Assembly (NCBI GenBank): GCA_947626415.1
Contig: CANQSA010000001.1
Location: 1-64,000, forward strand
Direction: 5' to 3'
Length of the DNA stretch: 64,000 nucleotides
Source of the DNA: an uncultured Lachnospiraceae bacterium
GTDB lineage: Bacteria; Bacillota; Clostridia; Lachnospirales; Lachnospiraceae
Within the stretch, counting starts at the first letter, position 1. The number at the start of each line of letters is the position of its first letter. Positions 61,217 to 64,000 of the stretch are shown here, in pieces. A program made the position numbers and the translations under genes. The notes under the pieces were generated by a model, which was not told the DNA's origin, did not search any database, and worked only from the letters and a program-made list of their open reading frames with translations.

Positions 61217-62875
61217 CTATTCTACGGAAACCAGATAGTAGTAAATCGGCTGTCCGCCGTTATTCACCTCGATATCGATATCCCTGTAGTCTTTTCCCAG
61301 CAGTTCCGCGATCAGATTCGCATCCTCTTCAGACACATCATTTCCGTAATAAATACTGATCAGTTCGGAATCTTCATCTACCAGTTCCCGGATCATGGCA
61401 ACCGTAGTCTCCGCAATATCCGATCCTACCGCAAGGATGCCGGAATCGCCGATTCCCATAATGTCGCCTTCCTTGATCGTCTTATCGTCAATGGAGGTAT
61501 CGCGCACGGCATAGGTAACCTGTCCGGTCTTCACTGCCGCCATCGCTTCTTTCATCGCTTCTGTATTCTCTTCCACAGACGCGTCTTCCACATAACTGAT
61601 CATCGCGGAAATGCCCTGCGGCACCGTTTTGGACGGAATCACAACGATCTGTTTGTCTTTCGTCAAAGACTGCGCCTGATTGGCAGCCATGATGATATTC
61701 TTATTATTCGGAAATACGAAGATCGTATCCGCGTTTACCTGGTCGATGGCGTTCAGCACGTCCTCTGTGCTGGGATTCATCGTCTGTCCGCCGGCAATCA
61801 CATGGTCGACGCCCAGGCCCTCAAAGATCTCATTCATACCGCTGCCGATCGATACGGAAATAAATCCAACCGGTTTCCGGGGTTCGGCAGGCTTTTCCGG
61901 CTGTGCTTTCTTTTCTTCTTTCGCCGCCTTCTGATCCGTTTCTGTAAACGGCTTCTCCCGGTGTTCTTCCCGCATATTGTCAATCTTCACATTGGTCAAG
62001 GAACCATACTCCAGACCCTTCTGGATCGCCAGACCCGGATCATTGGTATGTACATGAACCTTAACCGTACCGGCATCCGATTCTACAGAAACGGAATCGC
62101 CGATCGACTCCAGATATACCCTGAGATTCAGCTCCGCAGCCTTATCATAGGATTTCTCCGGCATAATAATGAATTCTGTACAATAACCATATTGGATCGC
62201 TTCCTGCGTTCCGGACGCTTCCTGGTCTTCTTCAAGGGAAAGATCAATCTCCTTGCCTAAAAGCGCATCATAGGCTCCCTTCATAACCTGCATCAGACCC
62301 TGTCCGCCGGAATCCACAACGCCCGCCTGCTTCAGTACCGGAAGCATCTCCGGCGTCTGACTCAGCACATAATCGCCTTCCTCAATGATCGCGGCGATCA
62401 TCTCTTCCAGATCGTCCGTCTGCTCCGCCATCTCTGCCGCTTTATCTGCCATTCCTTTGGCGACCGTTAAGATCGTACCTTCTTTGGGCTTCATAACAGC
62501 CTTATACGCCGTCTCTACCGCTCTGTTCGCTGCTGCCGCCAGAATCTGTGCATCAATCGCTTCCTGATACTTGATCTCTTTTGTAAATCCACGGAATAAC
62601 TGAGACAGAATCACGCCGGAATTACCGCGGGCGCCGCGCAGGGAACCGGAAGAAACCGCTTTCGACAATACTTCCAGAGTAGGCTCTTCATCTGTAATAT
62701 TGCCGATTTCTTTCACTGCCGACATGATCGTCAGCGACATATTCGTTCCGGTATCGCCATCCGGCACCGGAAATACATTCAATTCGTTGATCCATTCCTT
62801 TTTCGCTTCCAAATTCTTCGCACCTGCCAGAAACATGGCGCGAAACATTTTTCCATCAATTCTTGTACTGCTCAC
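61217..62875 (-). CDS. fakA: fatty acid kinase catalytic subunit FakA-like (YloV)
   Basis: A 552-residue protein, matching YloV in length. An N-terminal DAK2/DhaL kinase domain shows NELNVFPVPDGDTGTNMSLT and SGSLRGARGNSGVILSQLFR. A central region and a C-terminal DegV-like domain with FVFPNNKNIIMAANQAQSL follow. FakA phosphorylates fatty acids bound to DegV-type FakB proteins before membrane lipid synthesis. No fakB gene is in the window. It lies 24 bases after yloU. Confidence 0.93.
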   Translation of the reverse strand: MSSTRIDGKMFRAMFLAGAKNLEAKKEWINELNVFPVPDGDTGTNMSLTIMSAVKEIGNITDEEPTLEVLSKAVSSGSLRGARGNSGVILSQLFRGFTKEIKYQEAIDAQILAAAANRAVETAYKAVMKPKEGTILTVAKGMADKAAEMAEQTDDLEEMIAAIIEEGDYVLSQTPEMLPVLKQAGVVDSGGQGLMQVMKGAYDALLGKEIDLSLEEDQEASGTQEAIQYGYCTEFIIMPEKSYDKAAELNLRVYLESIGDSVSVESDAGTVKVHVHTNDPGLAIQKGLEYGSLTNVKIDNMREEHREKPFTETDQKAAKEEKKAQPEKPAEPRKPVGFISVSIGSGMNEIFEGLGVDHVIAGGQTMNPSTEDVLNAIDQVNADTIFVFPNNKNIIMAANQAQSLTKDKQIVVIPSKTVPQGISAMISYVEDASVEENTEAMKEAMAAVKTGQVTYAVRDTSIDDKTIKEGDIMGIGDSGILAVGSDIAETTVAMIRELVDEDSELISIYYGNDVSEEDANLIAELLGKDYRDIDIEVNNGGQPIYYYLVSVE

Positions 62876-62899
62876 TTCTAAAGCTCCTCCTTGTAGCCG

Positions 62900-63259
62900 C
62901 TAATCAATTACGCGAACGCCTTCCACAAAAATATTGATCTTCTGTATCTTCATCCCCGTATAGGCTTCCACCTTATATTTTACATTAGAAACCAGATTGT
63001 CCGCTACAGAGGAAATATTCACCCCGTAAGCGATCACAATATGGAAATTCAGGGTTATGGCATTCTCTTCATCGATTTCTACGCGGATTCCCTTCACCAG
63101 GCTGTCCCGTTTCAGCAGTCTTACCAGACCATCCTTCATATTCACAACTGCCATTCCTACAATACCAAAACATTCAACAGCCGTAGCGCCGGCGTAGCGC
63201 GCGATCACATCCGGATCTACCGTGATCGTTCCCAACTGCGTGTTCATTCGTCCTTCCAT
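62900..63259 (-). CDS. yloU: Asp23/Gls24 family protein (YloU-like)
   Basis: A 119-residue DUF322 protein. Blocks are GTITVDPDVIARYAGATAVE with CFGIVGMA and a C-terminal beta region NISSVADNLVSNVKYKVEAY. It is the usual partner gene upstream of fakA/yloV. AGGAG precedes the ATG at 63259. The same family also appears as the YqhY-like protein at 17927-18301. Confidence 0.93.
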   Translation of the reverse strand: MEGRMNTQLGTITVDPDVIARYAGATAVECFGIVGMAVVNMKDGLVRLLKRDSLVKGIRVEIDEENAITLNFHIVIAYGVNISSVADNLVSNVKYKVEAYTGMKIQKINIFVEGVRVID

Positions 63260-63287
63260 AAGCCTACTCCTTTCCCAAAGTCATATA

Positions 63288-63317
63288 ATTATATACATTA
63301 TAACCGTTTTCTTTCAA
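63288..63317 (-). promoter_or_regulatory. promoter for yloU-fakA
   Basis: Minus-strand TTGAAA (63312-63317), 18-base spacer, TATAAT (63288-63293). A second TATAAT nine bases nearer (63297-63302) is an alternative -10 box. Confidence 0.55.
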
Positions 63318-63373
63318 AAAGAAAAGCAAAATATTTAATTTCTTACGGCAAAGTCAAAATATGAAAAAAACGC

Positions 63374-63402
63374 TTGCTTTTTCAAATGCTTTCTGGTACA
63401 AT
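63374..63402 (+). promoter_or_regulatory. sigma-A promoter for rpmB
   Basis: TTGCTT (63374-63379), 17-base spacer, TACAAT (63397-63402). It is divergent from the yloU promoter, an arrangement common in Firmicutes. Confidence 0.72.
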
Positions 63403-63455
63403 GTCATTTGTTGCAGGTCTGTTATGACCTAATTCCAGTGAAGGAGGTGCAAATC

Positions 63456-63641
63456 ATGGCAAAGTGTGAAATTTGTGATAAGGGTGCTCATTTCGGAATT
63501 AAAGTGAGCCATTCCCATAGAAGATCCAACAAGATGTGGAAGTCTAATGTGAAGTCTGTCAGAGTAAAGGTAAACGGTGGTACAAAGAAGATGTATGTTT
63601 GTACAAGATGTTTACGTTCCGGCGCTGTAGAGCGTGCGTAA
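63456..63641 (+). CDS. rpmB: 50S ribosomal protein L28
   Basis: A 61-residue ribosomal protein with the C+ zinc motif (MAKCEICDKGAHFG and VCTRCLRSG) and the basic core SHSHRRSNKMWKSNVKSVRV. GGAGG lies eight bases before the ATG at 63456; the longer frame from 63408 is not supported. It is divergent from yloU-fakA. Confidence 0.97.
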   Translation: MAKCEICDKGAHFGIKVSHSHRRSNKMWKSNVKSVRVKVNGGTKKMYVCTRCLRSGAVERA

Positions 63642-63658
63642 TGAAAGAATTCAGAATT

Positions 63659-63707
63659 AAAAAGGTGCTGCAAAACAACTGAGATTCCGTTGTTTTGTAG
63701 CACCTTT
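63659..63707. terminator. bidirectional terminator between rpmB and the amidase gene
   Basis: AAAAGGTGCTGCAAAACAAC pairs over about 20 bases with GTTGTTTTGTAGCACCTTTT (one G-T or mismatch), loop near nine, with T- and A-tracts on both ends. Confidence 0.88.
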
Positions 63708-63722
63708 TTTATTTTTAATCTG

Positions 63723-64000
63723 TTATTGGATTCCGAAAAACCGGTCAATCCCGTTCGCGATCCCCGTCACGAGCTTTGCCTGATATCCGCTTGCGGCCAT
63801 ATTCCTGTCCTCCTGCGGATTTGTCATATACCCCATTTCCACAATCGTAACCGGGACCTGCGCCCAGTTGATCCCGCTCATGGTATCTGTTTCCCAGACA
63901 TACTGTTTGGCGCATCCGGCAGAACGGACCAGCTCATCCAGCACATATCCCGCCAATGCTCTGCTTTTTCGATAGAGTTTTCCGTTATACGGATTGCCGG
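63723..64000 (-). CDS. N-acetylmuramoyl-L-alanine amidase (C-terminal part, cut by window edge)
   Basis: The last 92 or so residues of an Amidase_3 (zinc-dependent, CwlD/LytC-type) domain, which cuts the bond between muramic acid and L-alanine. The block PVTIVEMGYMTNPQEDRNM carries the catalytic glutamate, and GIDRFFGIQ ends the protein. The frame is open to base 64000, so the start and the histidine ligands lie beyond the window. Whether it is a sporulation (CwlD-like) or vegetative amidase cannot be told. Confidence 0.85.
   Translation of the reverse strand, partial: GNPYNGKLYRKSRALAGYVLDELVRSAGCAKQYVWETDTMSGINWAQVPVTIVEMGYMTNPQEDRNMAASGYQAKLVTGIANGIDRFFGIQ

Overview
The window is a 64 kb piece of chromosome from an endospore-forming, anaerobic member of the Clostridia, most likely a Lachnospiraceae species. 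That placement is an inference. It rests on the complete spoIIIA operon, spo0A, spoIVB, a SpoVAF-type protein and an alpha/beta SASP, on an Rnf complex together with a two-gene Nfn transhydrogenase, and on protein sequences that read as clostridial. Gene density is high, the longest stretch without a gene is under 200 bases, and I see no rRNA, tRNA, CRISPR array, insertion sequence or prophage. Most genes are on the minus strand.

Layout. (1) 1-7,000: gmk-yicC, divergent rqcH, an overlapping HD-domain/CmpB-type gene pair, two small CotF-like coat genes and glgA. (2) 7,000-23,500: a long block in the same order as in Bacillus subtilis, here read against the coordinates: spoIIIAA-AH, an asp23-family gene, nusB, xseA, xseB, ispA, dxs, tlyA, nadK, argR, recN, spoIVB, spo0A. 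It joins the mother-cell SpoIIIA channel, isoprenoid precursor synthesis and DNA repair to the master sporulation regulator. (3) 23,600-32,000: a Fic protein, an orphan carB, rlmH, an unknown two-helix membrane protein, a Dabb protein and nfnAB. (4) 32,000-42,700: a zinc-ribbon membrane protein, queH, a PBP2-type transpeptidase overlapping a RodA/FtsW gene, a U32 protein, zapA, ruvBA, a Gx transporter and a NusG-domain-II protein. (5) 42,800-53,600: apbE, a SpoVAF-like gene, a MATE exporter, a GNAT gene, the six-gene rnfCDGEAB operon and an RNase H-like gene. (6) 53,700-64,000: a SASP gene, a murF fused to a membrane domain, ddl, recG, a surface SGNH esterase/DUF4358 lipoprotein pair, fakA, yloU, rpmB and the end of an amidase gene.

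How the genes work together. Rnf (ferredoxin to NAD+, ion pumping) and Nfn (NADH plus ferredoxin to NADP+) form a redox-balancing set, and ApbE would attach FMN to RnfG and RnfD. MurF, Ddl, the PBP, the RodA/FtsW protein and the amidase make and remodel peptidoglycan. Spo0A, SpoIVB, SpoIIIA, the coat proteins, the SASP and the SpoVAF-like protein belong to the sporulation programme. Sequence-level regulatory signals include many well-formed sigma-A promoters, a sigma-E-like promoter before spoIIIAA, and a Spo0A box before spo0A.

The most unusual items are the MurF-membrane fusion, the 98-nt dual-coding overlap between the RodA/FtsW and PBP genes, a 12-bp inverted repeat that can mask the ribosome-binding site of a coat gene while also looking like the glgA terminator, and the SGNH/DUF4358 cassette inserted between fakA and recG.
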